A stretch of 64,000 nt of DNA from Eukaryota sp. TZLM1-RC (taxonomy: Eukaryota; Metamonada: BaSk clade). A model generated the notes under the pieces. The model searched no databases, was not told the DNA's origin, and saw nothing but the letters and a program-made list of their open reading frames with translations. The position numbers and the translations under genes are program-made. Each line of letters begins with the position of its first letter. Positions within the stretch are counted from its first letter, which is position 1. This document shows, piece by piece, positions 9,129 through 20,800 of this stretch. The stretch covers positions 558,001-622,000 of the forward strand of contig JAUPSS010000009.1 in NCBI GenBank assembly GCA_040285825.1, in the 5' to 3' direction.

Positions 9129-10526
9129 ATGGGCGACCTTCATTTTGTTCCTCCAGAACCTCCTGCTATTCAGTCTATTCAACCTGATGGCACCACAGTA
9201 CCTCATATTGAGTCTTTGCCTGAAGTCGCAATCTTCACCAAAGTAGCACAACATGACTTTTCTAAACATCCTCTTTTCCAGCATGGCGGTTCTGTTGTCA
9301 CTTCCTCTACTCTTGATGAAGAATCTGATGAGCTGAAAACTCTGCGATCAAGCGTCTTTGAACTTCGATCAGCTGCAGTTTTCAATGCTCATCACCTCTC
9401 CACACTACTAGATCTACTTGAGAATGGCTCGATCTCACTCGCTACTTCCGCTTTGGCTAAAGCTGACGGAGGGGAAAGCGCTAAGCATGATCAGCTTGAA
9501 ATACTGAAGAATTTGTTTGCGGCAAAGAGGAAAACATTATTATCAGCCAGGGAAGTGTTATTGAGTTGTGCTGAAAATTTACAAAAAGAGATTAAAATTA
9601 AAAGAAATGATTTGAGTTTGTTGTTGTTGATAAAAGAAAAGGGTTTTGATTTAGAGATTTCAAAGGACCAGTATTTTGTGAACTTTGGAAATCATTTTTT
9701 GCCTGTAGATGTTGAAGTGCAGGCAACATCATCAGTTGTAACGAATGATTTTTGCATTTCTAAACTTTACTCAGAATTACTAGCCTTCATTCGAAAAATT
9801 GGAATTAAAATTAGTAAAATCGATAATCATTTTGTTCGCCGAATTAATTGTTTTGTTCTAAGTTTGAATGAAGATTTTATTATTAAAGTTGAGTCAAAGA
9901 ATTCTGAAAATTCTATAGAAAAATGTGAAAAATTGGCCCAAGTTCTGGACAAATTATTAATTAAATCAACTATCAAGTATTTAACCAAGAAATCATCTTG
10001 TTTACCATTTAAAGTTGTTTTAGATTCATTTGAAAATTCATTGTGTTCAATGATTATCAATTCAACTTTAAACAAATTTAAATTATTCATTTCTAGTTTA
10101 TCCCGGTTGGACCTGAAGTGTTCAATTAATGTGGGTTTAAACAGAATAGAATTGAGAATTTGTGATGTCATTATTTCATACAGAGCAGGTCATAATGAAG
10201 ATCAAAATTCCGTTATTTTCTTTAAATTTCAGAGTCCAATACATTCCAAATTTTCCAAAATGGAACTCTCAGGTGTCAGCAGTGATGAAATTTTCAATCA
10301 CGTGATCCCTGCTTGTCAGTGGGTAGTTCATCATTTTCTTTCCTCACATCAACTAAATTTTCATTTTTCTGATGGCATTTTTACTCTACCTGACTTTGAC
10401 TGGAAATTTCTAATTGTTCAGAGCAATGAGTCGTTTTCGATAATGTTGAACTCAAATGGTAGCAAATCCGAATTGTTAATGTTTAATGAATTTTTTTCTA
10501 TGGTTCTTGAACGTATTTCTGTTTAA
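9129..10526 (+). CDS. Mediator subunit 17-like protein
   Basis: The 465-residue protein starts at the first in-frame ATG (9129), since the frame before it lacks one. The conserved block KRKTLLSAREVLLSCAENLQ and the following ~45 residues match the core of MED17. In that core a basic KKKAL-type start leads into helices ending in a stretch comparable to LLRLRQHWKL. The N-terminus is proline rich and acidic, and a helical segment (LRSSVFELRSAAVFNAHHLS) precedes the core. MED17 is the head-module scaffold of Mediator, which bridges activators and RNA polymerase II. The C-terminal 250 residues are too divergent for me to place. The identification depends on one block, so a different coiled-coil nuclear protein remains possible. 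Confidence 0.5.
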   Translation: MGDLHFVPPEPPAIQSIQPDGTTVPHIESLPEVAIFTKVAQHDFSKHPLFQHGGSVVTSSTLDEESDELKTLRSSVFELRSAAVFNAHHLSTLLDLLENGSISLATSALAKADGGESAKHDQLEILKNLFAAKRKTLLSAREVLLSCAENLQKEIKIKRNDLSLLLLIKEKGFDLEISKDQYFVNFGNHFLPVDVEVQATSSVVTNDFCISKLYSELLAFIRKIGIKISKIDNHFVRRINCFVLSLNEDFIIKVESKNSENSIEKCEKLAQVLDKLLIKSTIKYLTKKSSCLPFKVVLDSFENSLCSMIINSTLNKFKLFISSLSRLDLKCSINVGLNRIELRICDVIISYRAGHNEDQNSVIFFKFQSPIHSKFSKMELSGVSSDEIFNHVIPACQWVVHHFLSSHQLNFHFSDGIFTLPDFDWKFLIVQSNESFSIMLNSNGSKSELLMFNEFFSMVLERISV

Positions 10527-11751
10527 TTATTTTGTTTATTGTTTTTATTAATAATTTGTATCATTTGCTTCTTTTTCTGTCAGAAATTGTAGAATGTCAT
10601 TCATTTTCACCTTATTCAATTCAGAGAAATGTTAGGATTGTTTCAATTTAATATGTTTTTATTTTTTATTTTTGGTTTTTGGTTTTTTTAAATTGGTGAA
10701 ATAAATACTATGAAACACTGTTGGTCCAAAACCTTTCAAAATAAGTTTTCAACCATTGACACAGGAATGAGGGGAACAACAAGTTGATAGTAAGGAACTG
10801 TGGGTTTACGTTCTCAATTAAAGTAACAAAAACTTCTGACGCACTACAAATTCAAAACAAAATTTATGGAAAACTGTTTCGCTTATATAAATGATTTTAA
10901 CTTTTCGTACTCATTTGTTAACTGTACCCAAATCGAACAGTAACTCGCTTGTTTGGATAATAGTGCTACTCTATTTTAACCAGCCAAATACAAAAGCAAA
11001 GATTAGACAGACCCATCGTGAACCTTTGCCTATTCAAGGTTGTTTAATTTCTCGTTTGTGTTGACAATAACAAAATTTGGTGTGCATTTTTTCCAAAACT
11101 TAACCAATTCAGTGACCAACGATGCTGAACCCAGTTGCTCTCATTAAGCGTAAACCTGTTTCGTGGTTTTGGGGAAAACAATTGAAACAATTGAAATCGA
11201 TAGAACAAACTGAAAACTGTTATTGTGGAGACATCATCCAAGCAGCATTTGTTTGGAAGACAATAAATAGATGTATTTTGTGTTCCATGGTGATCTTTTC
11301 AACTTTTTCGGGGTCTATGCTATCAAAAGCTTTATACTACTTCCATGACGAATACAAATGAAGAGCTACTTGTGCTGAGCAACAGAAGAATAAGAACATT
11401 GAAGTTGCTGATCTGATCATGAGAAGACAGTGTTTGGCGAATTGACTTTGAGCGTGGATTACTATTATATGTAAGTTTCTCGTTGGAATAAATTAAATTG
11501 TTAAAAAATTGGTATCTAAAACAAGATGATGTCAAACTAATCCCATGCCAGGGACTACTACACTGACAAAACAGTGAATGTGGCGTCATTTGAGATAGGG
11601 CTCTGATCAGTGCTCTAAACTTGTACAGGATTACGTCATCTCATATTCGTGATAATTGTAGACCAATGGTACTGCGAAGATCAGTGGGTGTGGGAAAAAA
11701 TGATGAGAGTGTTAGTATTAAGATTAATTAGCATTAATGCTTGTTAAGCAC
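10527..11751. other. Intergenic, nothing firm
   Basis: The sequence is AT-rich with no homology I recognise. A 79-codon ATG frame at 11122-11361 is isolated and composition-poor. I regard it as chance. Confidence 0.3.
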
Positions 11752-11905
11752 AAACCCTAGGCCATGAAAGAGGTATGAAATGTCTATTCGTCACCGGTTT
11801 AGCATGGGCAAATCATGCGAATGTTTGTGGAATGGATAACGAAATGCTTTGCAGAATATGATTGCAATGATGGAAGCACATGTAAAAGGTGGAGACAGGC
11901 TGTAA
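11752..11905 (+). mobile_element. Decayed Fanzor type A fragment
   Basis: This short stretch is clearly homologous at DNA level to 848-990 of the type A Fanzor fragment. It preserves in broken form the zinc-finger region and the WNxxRNA/RuvC-III region, ending in the shared AHVKGGDR sequence. A stop falls exactly at the catalytic RuvC-III aspartate codon (WNG then stop then RNA), and the first half of the zinc finger has lost cysteines. It is a dead relic that shows type A was present in more than one copy. Confidence 0.65.
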
Positions 11906-12735
11906 TACCGTAATAGAGAAAAATTGGATTGTGAAGGAGCTGACGATGGAGAGAAATAGTCACGTAGGAAGAGAGTGGCGGGGTTTAGGACGAGTACAAC
12001 AATTGTCTCAAGAGAACCAACTGCAGCTATAATGTAAAAACGAATCAAAGATGAGTAGAAAAACCGGTAGTTAGAGTACAGGGGGGGGGGGGTCATAAAG
12101 CTCGGAAAAGAAGGTAAGTGAGGGAAATAGGAACCTAAGGGGAAAGTGTGGGAATGGTGAAAACCTTCCGAAACAAAGTTGAGGGTTAAAAATCTCCCAG
12201 AACAGGCAACCAGAAATCGAAAATGGGGCGACAAGTGTAAAATTTGATAGATGAGCTGTTTATTCTCATTACTTGTTGGACACCCACTCTGTGTCACGTG
12301 TAGTCACTCGGTCTTGTGCACTTAACTCGCTGCTGACCCCTGCAACGAATTCGGACTAACCTTCCTTTGGTCACCGAGATTTGTCACGAAGCTTCTTTAT
12401 TACTTCAATCTTTTCTTCTAAATTTTCCGTTCGTATCTGGAGCTGTAGTTGAACAAGATGTATGGTCTTTTGATGTCTTTTCATGACCGTCATTACCACT
12501 AGTTCTTTTCCAAACCCGTATTTCCTAAGGGCAACGGCAATTACTCCATATCTTTTACAGTGAATTTTTCCTGAATGCCCACAAGACAGGTCTCTTGTTT
12601 ATTCTTGGGAAAATTCTTTCGTGCCTTATATAAATTTATTCAATATTTTCCCTCAATGATTGGCTGCAGTCACAGAAATGTAATTTTATTAATGAAAAAA
12701 GGCTTTCTTCTTATTTTGTTTTTTGGGCTCGTCAA
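11906..12735. other. Intergenic or 5' part of Fanzor type B element
   Basis: No gene is supported. A run of about ten Gs lies near 12082. A TATA-like cttatataaattt occurs near 12630, roughly 100 bases before the first type B coding sequence. The left end of the type B element should lie in this region, but I could not recognise an inverted repeat pairing with the right end near 22435. The long minus-strand frame at 11791-12297 has no recognisable content. Confidence 0.3.
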
Positions 12736-13530
12736 TTGGCGTCTAACGTGAAGACAAGTTTACCTAAAATTTGTCAATCCTGGACAAAATACTTCATTCG
12801 TGCTCATTGTAGAGCTCTAGATAAAACGAATGTCTGTGCCAATCAACTTCTCTCTCTTTCAACAGATGAACCCTTAGCCCAACCCGAAGAAGTAGTCGTA
12901 GATTCTGTTATCGTACTGTACATCAATTTTAATCTGAATAATTCAAGAGAAGGATTCTTTATATTAAATGCATGTAAGTTAATCTTGATTCCCCTTCAAA
13001 GATTTCCTGCCACTGCTTTCCTACTGTCTTCGCAAGATGAAATCAGTTTTTCATCAAAGGAAATTGGTGAGTTTTTTCTCTTTAATCTTAAAATTTCACA
13101 ATTCTTACTCATTTTCTTTTCTCACATGCATTGCTGGCAGAAATTTACAATAATACCTTTTGCTTCTCATAAATGTTCTAAAATTCTCGAGGAACCTTGA
13201 CAAATTATCTACTCTGTAAAAAAATTCCCACTTATTGAAGGAGCAACTTACAAAACAGAGTTCATCAAAAATACATGTCTGAAACTTAAACTCAAACAGC
13301 GTCCTTACCAAAAATTTAATATCAAGAGAAAAAGTTTGAAAAAAATAGAAAAAAAGACTTGAATTTTTTTTATTGAAAACCAATGGTGATGAACTGCTTT
13401 TGACTTTTGAAAGTACAAAAAATTGTCTTACAAAACACAGATGAGCTGGATAAACCACCCAAGAAGAAGCGAAGATTGAAAAAAGAAATCAAAAGTGACC
13501 CTGATGCCAACAGAGAAGCACAGTTGAAGG
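12736..13530 (+). pseudogene. Fanzor type B copy 1, 5' part (upstream of gypsy insertion)
   Basis: The 3' end of this block (about 13440-13530) is homologous to the DNA before the RuvC domain of copy B2 at 50.95-51.06 kb. It encodes a strongly basic patch, KPPKKKRRLKKEIK, resembling a classical nuclear localisation signal. Further upstream, a frame from 12736 (VKTSLPKICQSW, then KYFIRAHCRALDK) could be the N-terminal helical part, but that link is inference. Possible introns are visible: gtaagt at about 12974 ending cttcaaag, and gtgagt at about 13067 ending ggcag at about 13140. Beyond ~13200 the frames are broken. The reading stops at the gypsy LTR. Confidence 0.4.
13527..13530. repeat. Left target-site duplication AAGG of gypsy element
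   Basis: AAGG directly precedes the 5' LTR and is repeated directly after the 3' LTR at 21479-21482. Copy B2 of the Fanzor-like element has the uninterrupted sequence with a single AAGG (complement of 50962-50965), so this is a true 4-bp duplication. Confidence 0.9.
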
Positions 13531-13666
13531 TGTTGTACTGTGGACAATTTGTCTAGTACATTTATATTTATATAACATAGTTCACTAGTGATGGCCTTTA
13601 TAAGGGCCGGTGAAATTCTAATAAATTATTCCTTATTCTTTGTTATCAAATATGGATAAAGCATCA
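13531..13666 (+). repeat. 5' LTR of gypsy element
   Basis: The 136-bp LTR starts tgttgtactgtgg and ends gcatca. It contains a short hairpin-like ggcctttataagggcc with an embedded TATA-like core, then aataaatt and the Gag start codon (ATG at 13652) 15 bases before its end. The LTR is unusually short and contributes the first five codons of Gag. No tRNA-complementary primer-binding site is evident directly downstream. Confidence 0.92.
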
Positions 13667-16216
13667 TTAATTAATGGCCTGAAAAGCCACAATGATAACC
13701 CTCCTTCCTCTTTGAGGAAGAGTAATGTCCCTTCGTTGAAGGAGAACAATCCACCATCCACGGTGAGTAATCCTTCCTTCGGAAAAAGTAATCCTCCTAA
13801 GGAGAGTGAGCTTTCCGCTGAGAAGAGCCTTGCCTCCCAGAAAGGAAGTCACCGCCCTAATAAGGAGAGAGGTAACCACGATATGGATGTAACAGAACTG
13901 TACACCTATCCCAATAACCCCTCGGAGCTCCTTCCTTGTAGGAAGAGTTTTCTCACTCCGAGCGAGCAACGGAGATTCAAAGCGTTTGATGTAAGTAATA
14001 AATCTGACGCTTGTACAGAAGGTGAAGGAGGCGAAGGCGAGCAACGGTCTACGACTAGCTCCTCACGTAAAACTCCCTCCTCACCTACTTCTGACATCAG
14101 CTCAAGTGAGGAACCTCAAAGTGATTCCAGAGGATCTCTTAATCAGAACTACAGCAGGAGAGGGGATGAGAGCGATGATGAACCACCTCATACACCCAAT
14201 CCTCCTAATCCAACTTCTAGGTTTCCATCTACGGAAAGGACTTCTCAGGGTCTTTACCGAAGGAAATTAGCAAAGACAGTTGAGGCTGTAACTAGAGATT
14301 TCTTATTGGACCTCATCGCCAATCCTCCTGAAGATGTAATGGATTGGAGTGATGACGAATTATTAAAAATGGCTGAGAATGAGTCAGAGCGTATTGCAGG
14401 AGACGTAGACCCAGCCGAATGTGAGAAGGTCCGACGTGACTATTTAGCGAAACGTTGGCCCTTCCTCTTTGGAAAAGCCCACGGCAAAACACTTGACGAC
14501 GTCGTCTACAAGAGTTATGATCAAAGTCCAAATCTTTTAAAGAGATTGGATGATCTTACCGATTCGGCAGTCTCGTGTGGAATGAGTGCAGTCGAGGATT
14601 GCTATTTTAACGCACCTTGTTCAAAGTATCAAGCTGCTACTCCCAGGCCTGCCAAATGGCATAGGGATGCAATTGATGACCACAAAATGTATTTCAGTGA
14701 AAATCAAGAAGCTTACGAATGACTATTTTGGATAGCTAAAATGTATCCTCATAATCAACAAGGTAGAAATCTTAGAGGCGTCGTAAGGCATTTCCTAGTG
14801 GAGAACGTACACCCAAAAGATTCCATTGCGGACATTTTTATTTTGCTTGGGGGCAGATTCGATGAATCTCGAGGTGACACCCTTCAATTTCATACCAAAG
14901 AGGCCTACATTAGAGAAATATGCACAAGGGTAATTGAATTGAAAGAACAGCGTTTTGGCCCTAACAAGTTAAAATTAGTATATCCTGATGCATGGATGGC
15001 TAAACTTAAGGCATGGGTTGATAGCTGGCCCAACCAAAATGTTTTTGAAAATGTCTTAATAAAGAGCAGTTGCCTTCCATATGATCATAAACTAGCAGGG
15101 GTCCCTAGAGGATCTAAAGATGCACCAGATTGGGTGGATTTAAGGCCACCAGCCCAGACTGTACCTGTACAAGAGGAACCTCCTGAGACAAGATTTATCA
15201 TAAAGTTGGGCGAAACATTGCCTTCAGAAGAGACGAATATGAACCTATATAGTACACCTTCTGTAGGGCCTCTGGCATCTAGGAGAGCTTCTTGTGAAGC
15301 AACTCCTACGCAAGCATCTGTTATAAAATCATCTATACCCACGTAACCCCTAGGAACGAATGCTCCTAGAGATTCTCTCGTCGACACCCTCGGTCTTTAT
15401 GGAACTCCTGTAACAGACGAGGAGAAATTGAGGAAAAGAATAGACGACAAACTGAGATGCCTAGTTAAGTTAAATGAAGCGTTTGACGCCAAGAAGATTT
15501 TCGACTTCGTTCTTAACTTTGGCAACTGGGCTAAAACAGTTAGGGATCGCGATGGACTCATCAGAGCATTTACGCCGATCACCAAATACGGTCAACCTGT
15601 TCATCAGTACGACTTCGTTAGATCTATGTTCTTCGAAATGGACCCTTTGTATTTGAAATTTATGATCGAGGGTAAGGTCATCGCAGAATGGCAGAGTTTT
15701 TATGGAGGCCGAACAAACGTGTTAGGCAACAACCCATCAGACGCCGAAATCTGGGAATATTTGCTACTCAGCACCCAGTACAAATACCCTACCGATGTTG
15801 AGAAGGCTTTAAGGTCTGTAAGACCACCTGCGATCAGTCGCAAAAGGACTGCTGAATCTTCATGGACAGCCTTCATGGAGCAGATCATATATATAATTCG
15901 ACGCTCTACAATTATGCCTGGAACGGATGGTAATCGGTCTGTCGTCTACCCAGCAAAGAGATTTCTCGAAACTATTAACGACAAAACAAACAATCAATTG
16001 ATGGACACATATATCATTTGGATTGGCAAGTTTGATTCAAGTAACGAGAAACTGGGCGATGCGATTTATGATTTAGGTAACGCATTTGTTAACAAGGTCA
16101 ATAGCCTTGAATCCTCGATCAAAGACATGAATTTGATAAGAACAGCTTTTGGTGCTCACGCTTCTGCGCAAAAGGACGAAGCCAGTCAAAAAGTCCTTTT
16201 AAGAACCCTAGAGTAA
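13652..16216 (+). pseudogene. gag: Gypsy Gag, interrupted by two in-frame stops
   Basis: One frame runs from the ATG inside the LTR to TAA at 16214, broken only by TGA at 14720 and TAA at 15344. The N-terminal third is serine/proline rich and low complexity. The middle (PHNQQGRNLRGVVRHFLVEN; WPNQNVFENVL) and last parts (FNFGNWAKTVRDRDGLI-like region near 15510) are helical, as expected for a capsid domain. No membrane segment is seen. The CCHC knuckle falls after the Gag stop in the -1 frame. Two isolated stops in otherwise clean coding sequence suggest point decay rather than a programmed signal. Confidence 0.75.
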
Positions 16217-16662
16217 GCAGTCGACCCATCCCTTCAGAGCAATGGTGTAACTTATGTAAAACCAATAAACATCCTGAAGAGAAATGTTTCAAATTAGTGG
16301 GAAGACCTGGTTCAAAAAAGCGTCAGGGAGGTGAAAGACGTGATAGAAAACGAAAAAGTAGTAGTAATAAATCAGATGATTATACATCTTTTAACAATAA
16401 CCTTACAAATAATTCAATCAAATCCATTTATAAAATGAGCAAAACAGATTCGAATTATAATCACCTAAATCCATTAAAAAGATTTAGAGAGTCATCCAAT
16501 CCTGTGGGTTCTATCCACAGTGTTAGACTATCCAGGGTAGCAGAGGACCAAGAAAGTTCTAACGGGGAACTTTGGTTAACCTGCACCATAAATAACGTGG
16601 AAGTACAAGGCGAAATTGATAATGGAGCTGCATTTTTAGCATTATCAAATGTAACATGACAG

Positions 16663-16675
16663 TTAATGACAATAA
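16663..16675. repeat. 13-bp target duplication, left of nested LINE
   Basis: ttaatgacaataa occurs here and again at 17804-17816, flanking the LINE fragment exactly. The second copy follows its A-rich 3' tail, the normal outcome of target-primed reverse transcription. Confidence 0.9.
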
Positions 16676-17803
16676 ATATTAAATTTTATTTATGAATTTT
16701 CTCGTAGATTTCCTGATGATTCTCATCTGTTAGTCCCCAATTGTAGTCCCTATTTGTATGAGTTATCTTGTGAACTTGAAAAATTACCGCCACAAATTTG
16801 GACCAAATGTTTTCCTCAATCAATTCAAGAAATTCCAAACCGATCTCTATTTAATTTACAGTTTTGCTGTAAAAAGCTTCAACAAAAATTGTCAAAGATT
16901 TTTGAAAGCTTGGATTTTGATGTTAGACTTGGCTTGGCCAAGAAAAAGAATCCCGCTTTTGCAAATCTTTTACAAGATATGTGTGACAGTACTTCTTCTG
17001 CCTTAGTAACAACAATTCCACAAGTTTATGGTACTCTCTTATCCGATTCTGCTTGGACTCTGAATATGAGATTTCGTTCCTTCATCTGGCCTGATAATTT
17101 ACCTCATAATTTAATTTGTAAATGTTCTCGAGAAATTACAACTACTCATTTGTTAAATTGTAAACATTTTATTACTTTTAGAAGCAAGGTTCATGATGCT
17201 GTAAGAGACCAGTTATATTGTATGTGTAAATCTCATAGAATTGAATCCTTCTTGGAACCTCTGTTGTCAAATCTGTTTGATGCTGAAAATGATTTTCATA
17301 AGAATAATAGAGGTGATGTCATATTACCTGGATTAGATGGAAGCTTTATTTTGTTGGATGTAATGTCTGTTGATCCTTGTAATGCCTCAAATGAAAGGCT
17401 AGTTAATTCTGAAATTCATAATCCCCTTTCAAATGCTGAAAATTTTAAATTCAAAAAATACAATGAACATTTGTCCAAATTGGCCAGTCTACAGCATGCA
17501 AAATACAATTTGTATCCATTTGTATTTTCCCTTTTTGGTTCACTTGCACCAACTGCTTTACGTTTTTTGGATGATTTTGAAATGATTGTAAAGAGAAGAA
17601 CTGGCAGAAATTTCAACAGATTGTTTTGGCAAAATAGAATTGTGTTTTCTATTTTTAAGGGGATGTTGAAGATGGTTTCTGATGCTTTGCTTTCTCTTGG
17701 ATCTCACTATGAGAGAGTTGCATCTAGTGTTTTTGTTTTGGGAGAGATGGATTTTTTAGATGTTGATTTATAGGTTTAGAATAAAATTAAATTTAAAAAA
17801 AAA
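16676..17803 (+). mobile_element. 5'-truncated LINE with restriction-like endonuclease, inside gypsy protease
   Basis: The fragment keeps the last ~360 codons of a non-LTR retrotransposon protein in one open frame, ending with TAG at 17771-17773. Domains are a linker, a cysteine/histidine knuckle (LICKC, then THLLNCKHF and HDAVRDQ), and a PD-(D/E)XK endonuclease (RGDVILPGL, then LLDVMSVDP). The last ~120 residues (GRNFNRLFWQNRIVF onward) are family specific. Such endonucleases nick the target in CRE/R2/R4/NeSL-type elements. The reverse transcriptase is absent through 5' truncation. The tail is aataaaattaaatttaaaaaaaaa, and 13-bp target duplications flank it. It is nearly identical to the copy at 51.5 kb, which suggests recent activity. 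Confidence 0.9.
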
Positions 17804-20800
17804 TTAATGACAATAAGACTGTCGAATACTTATCGGCAAATGGTATTCGCTCCACGACCCTGGGATGTGCAAGTGGTGTTCTTGCTCTAAATGTGGGTAG
17901 CTTGGCCACTCAAGTGTTTTTAAGGATCGAATTCCAGATCATTCCTGGTACCAATAATTGTTTGATCGGAAGAGACTTATTACAAACCTTGGGGCTACGC
18001 ACGGAGCACGGTTTTAATATTAATTTGGATCGCGAACATCGCACCATCTTAAATGCTGAATGTGAGTTCGATAATAGAATTTGTCAACCAATTAGATTCA
18101 TGGAACAATTGAATAATAAATCAGACTTAGGTAATGATTTTGGGCATTCCACATTTAGACATGAGTTAAATGAGTTGGGCTGTATAATATGCCTGGATGA
18201 CATTAGGGACGAGGAACGCCTAGTCGTGCTACTCGAAAAATATAGAAATGTAATTAGTGGGCTACCTCACCCGGATGGAATTGATTGTCAGCCGATGACC
18301 ATTCCATTTTATGACGAAAATAAGGTCGTCAAAAGGAAACCTCGAAGATTAAACCCAGAAAAACAACGGGTAGCCGAGGAAATTTTTAACGAATTGATCC
18401 GTAATGGATTTGCTGTGCCCGCAAAGTCTCAATTCAGTAGTCCCATCTGTCTTGTGATTTACCCTGATCACAGGAAACCACGATTAACTGGCGATTTTAG
18501 TGGTATTGGTGGAGTAAATGATTTAACTAAACCTGTAGAGGCAAATTTGCCCAGGATTAGCGACATTTTAGAGTTTCTAAGTAAAGCTAATTATAGAGCA
18601 ACTCTAGATTTACCTAAGGCATTTTGGCAGCTCAAAATTGCAGAAGAGGATATTGATAAAACTACAGTATCAATTCCCGGGATGTCGATCAGTTTTAAAA
18701 GGGCTTGTTTTGGTTTGAAGAACGTTCCTGCAGTCTTCCAAAACATGATGATGGAAATATTTGATTCTGACGGCGTATTTATTTATATCGATGATATATT
18801 AATAGTAGCTTCGACCCTGGATGAATTTCTATCTAGAGTAGGTACGGTCCTAGAACGCGCCAAACGTTTTAGAGTTAACCTTGGCCTACCCAAGTGTAGC
18901 TTTACCACTTGCAAACATGAAATAAAAATTCTAGGTAGTATTTTTGTAAACAAAACCCGTTATATAGATGAATCTAGGATTGAGGGACTGATCAACCTAC
19001 CCAAACCCAGGACATTACCTGAAGTTAGGAGTTTCATAGGATCGATCAATTATATACGTGACTGGTTGCCAAATTTGTCTGACTTGATAGAACCAATCAG
19101 CAAATTAACCAGAAACAAACCGTCAAAAATCAAGTGGACTCCTGATCATGACGAGGCTTTTGGTAAAATTATAAATCTTATCAAAACAAATATCCCTCTT
19201 CAATTGCCCTCAGAAGACAAGCATATTTTAATAAGTGCTGACGCGTCCGATGTGGCTGTAGGTGGAGTAATATGGCAAGAAGCTAACCCACCTAAAGATC
19301 CTACAACACCGCTAATTAAGAGAAAGGTTGTACCTTTTGCCTTCTTTAGCAGATTATTATCAACTTCACAAAAGAATTGGTCTGTACTTCAGAAAGAGTT
19401 GTATGCAATTTTACTAATTCTCACTGACAGTAGTTTAGAAAATTATTTAATTTCGGGGAAATTAACTATTTTCACTGATCATAGAAATTAAACATACCTC
19501 ATATCAGCTCCTGAAAAGAACAGAATTGTGCAGAGGTGGCTACCAATATTGTCAGAATTCAATTTTGATGTAGTCCACACTGCAGGCGAGGAGAATTATT
19601 GGGCAGACATGTTGTCTAGATTGGTTGACACCAAACCCAAAACTCCTCGAGTCCAACAAGTGAGAAACTTGGCACCTCACAGAGTTGAAGAACAATTACC
19701 CCATTTAAATTTATTAACTAGAGTTAATTTGATAAGGGATGATATTACTCAACCGTTCACAATTGAGCTACCCACGATCAATATCTTATCTGCACTGAAA
19801 GAAGCAGTTGAGGATACTAAATTTGATTTATTTAACACTTGGATCTCAAAGATTAGGCATGAACAACTTATAGATGTTGATTCAAATCCTGATTGATATA
19901 AAGATTACAATTATAATTCAGATATTCAATTGTATACCAACAATCGTGGGAAGATTGTCATCCCAGATAATTTAAAGAAGCAGACTTTAACTATCATTCA
20001 TGGACATGCAAATGTTGGCCATCCTAGGGTGACGACTAGCGTAAAGAAATTACTCAATAGCGTTTACTTTTGGCCCGACATGCGCAAAGACATGATTAAC
20101 CATATTAAGAGATGCCCAGCATGTCAAAAGACGGCACATGTGCCTAAAAATGTCATTGAATCATCTGGCTCTTCTTGGGCTGATCGACCTTTAGCACAAT
20201 TAAACGCAGATACTATTGGACCATTACAACAAGATGATAATGGATTCAAATATTTAATAATTTTTGTAGACTCGTTCACCAGGTATACGATCATTTGCCC
20301 TGCAAAGGAATTGAATGCAGTGGAGGCAACCAACCACCTCCTATGGAGTGTAGTATCAATTTTTGGTATCCCACTGTTGATTCATAGTGACAATGGTATT
20401 GAATTTGCAAATGCCATATTCAAAGAATTATGTGATTTATTAAACATTGAAGTAAGTCGTTCACTAACTAGCTTTTCACAAAGCAATGGTTTAGTAGAAA
20501 GACGACACAGAGACATTTTACAAAGTCTAAGAAAGATTTTGGTGGACTCTGGCGATTATAGCAATTGGAGTGAATATATCCCAATTGTACAACTTCAAAT
20601 CAATTCAACTATTAGTAGAGTTACTGGTCATTCGCCCTACAATTTAATGTTTGGTAGCGACCACAGCCCTAGAGCTGATCCTAGTAATATGTTTGAATTA
20701 ATAAAATCAGCTTATGTTAATATTCCCTTTGTTAAAGATCTTGAAGCAAAACTTGAAAGGATTTCAAAGAAGAGAGAAGAGGCAGAGCTCAGGCAAGCTC

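Noticed and set aside
11791-12297. 168-residue minus-strand open frame
   Set aside because: Serine/phenylalanine-rich composition, antisense to a Fanzor relic at its end, and includes a G-run translated as prolines. No family resemblance.
14720-19896. Variant genetic code with reassigned TGA/TAA
   Set aside because: Host genes in the window use all three codons as terminators and contain none internally; the in-frame stops are confined to mobile elements.
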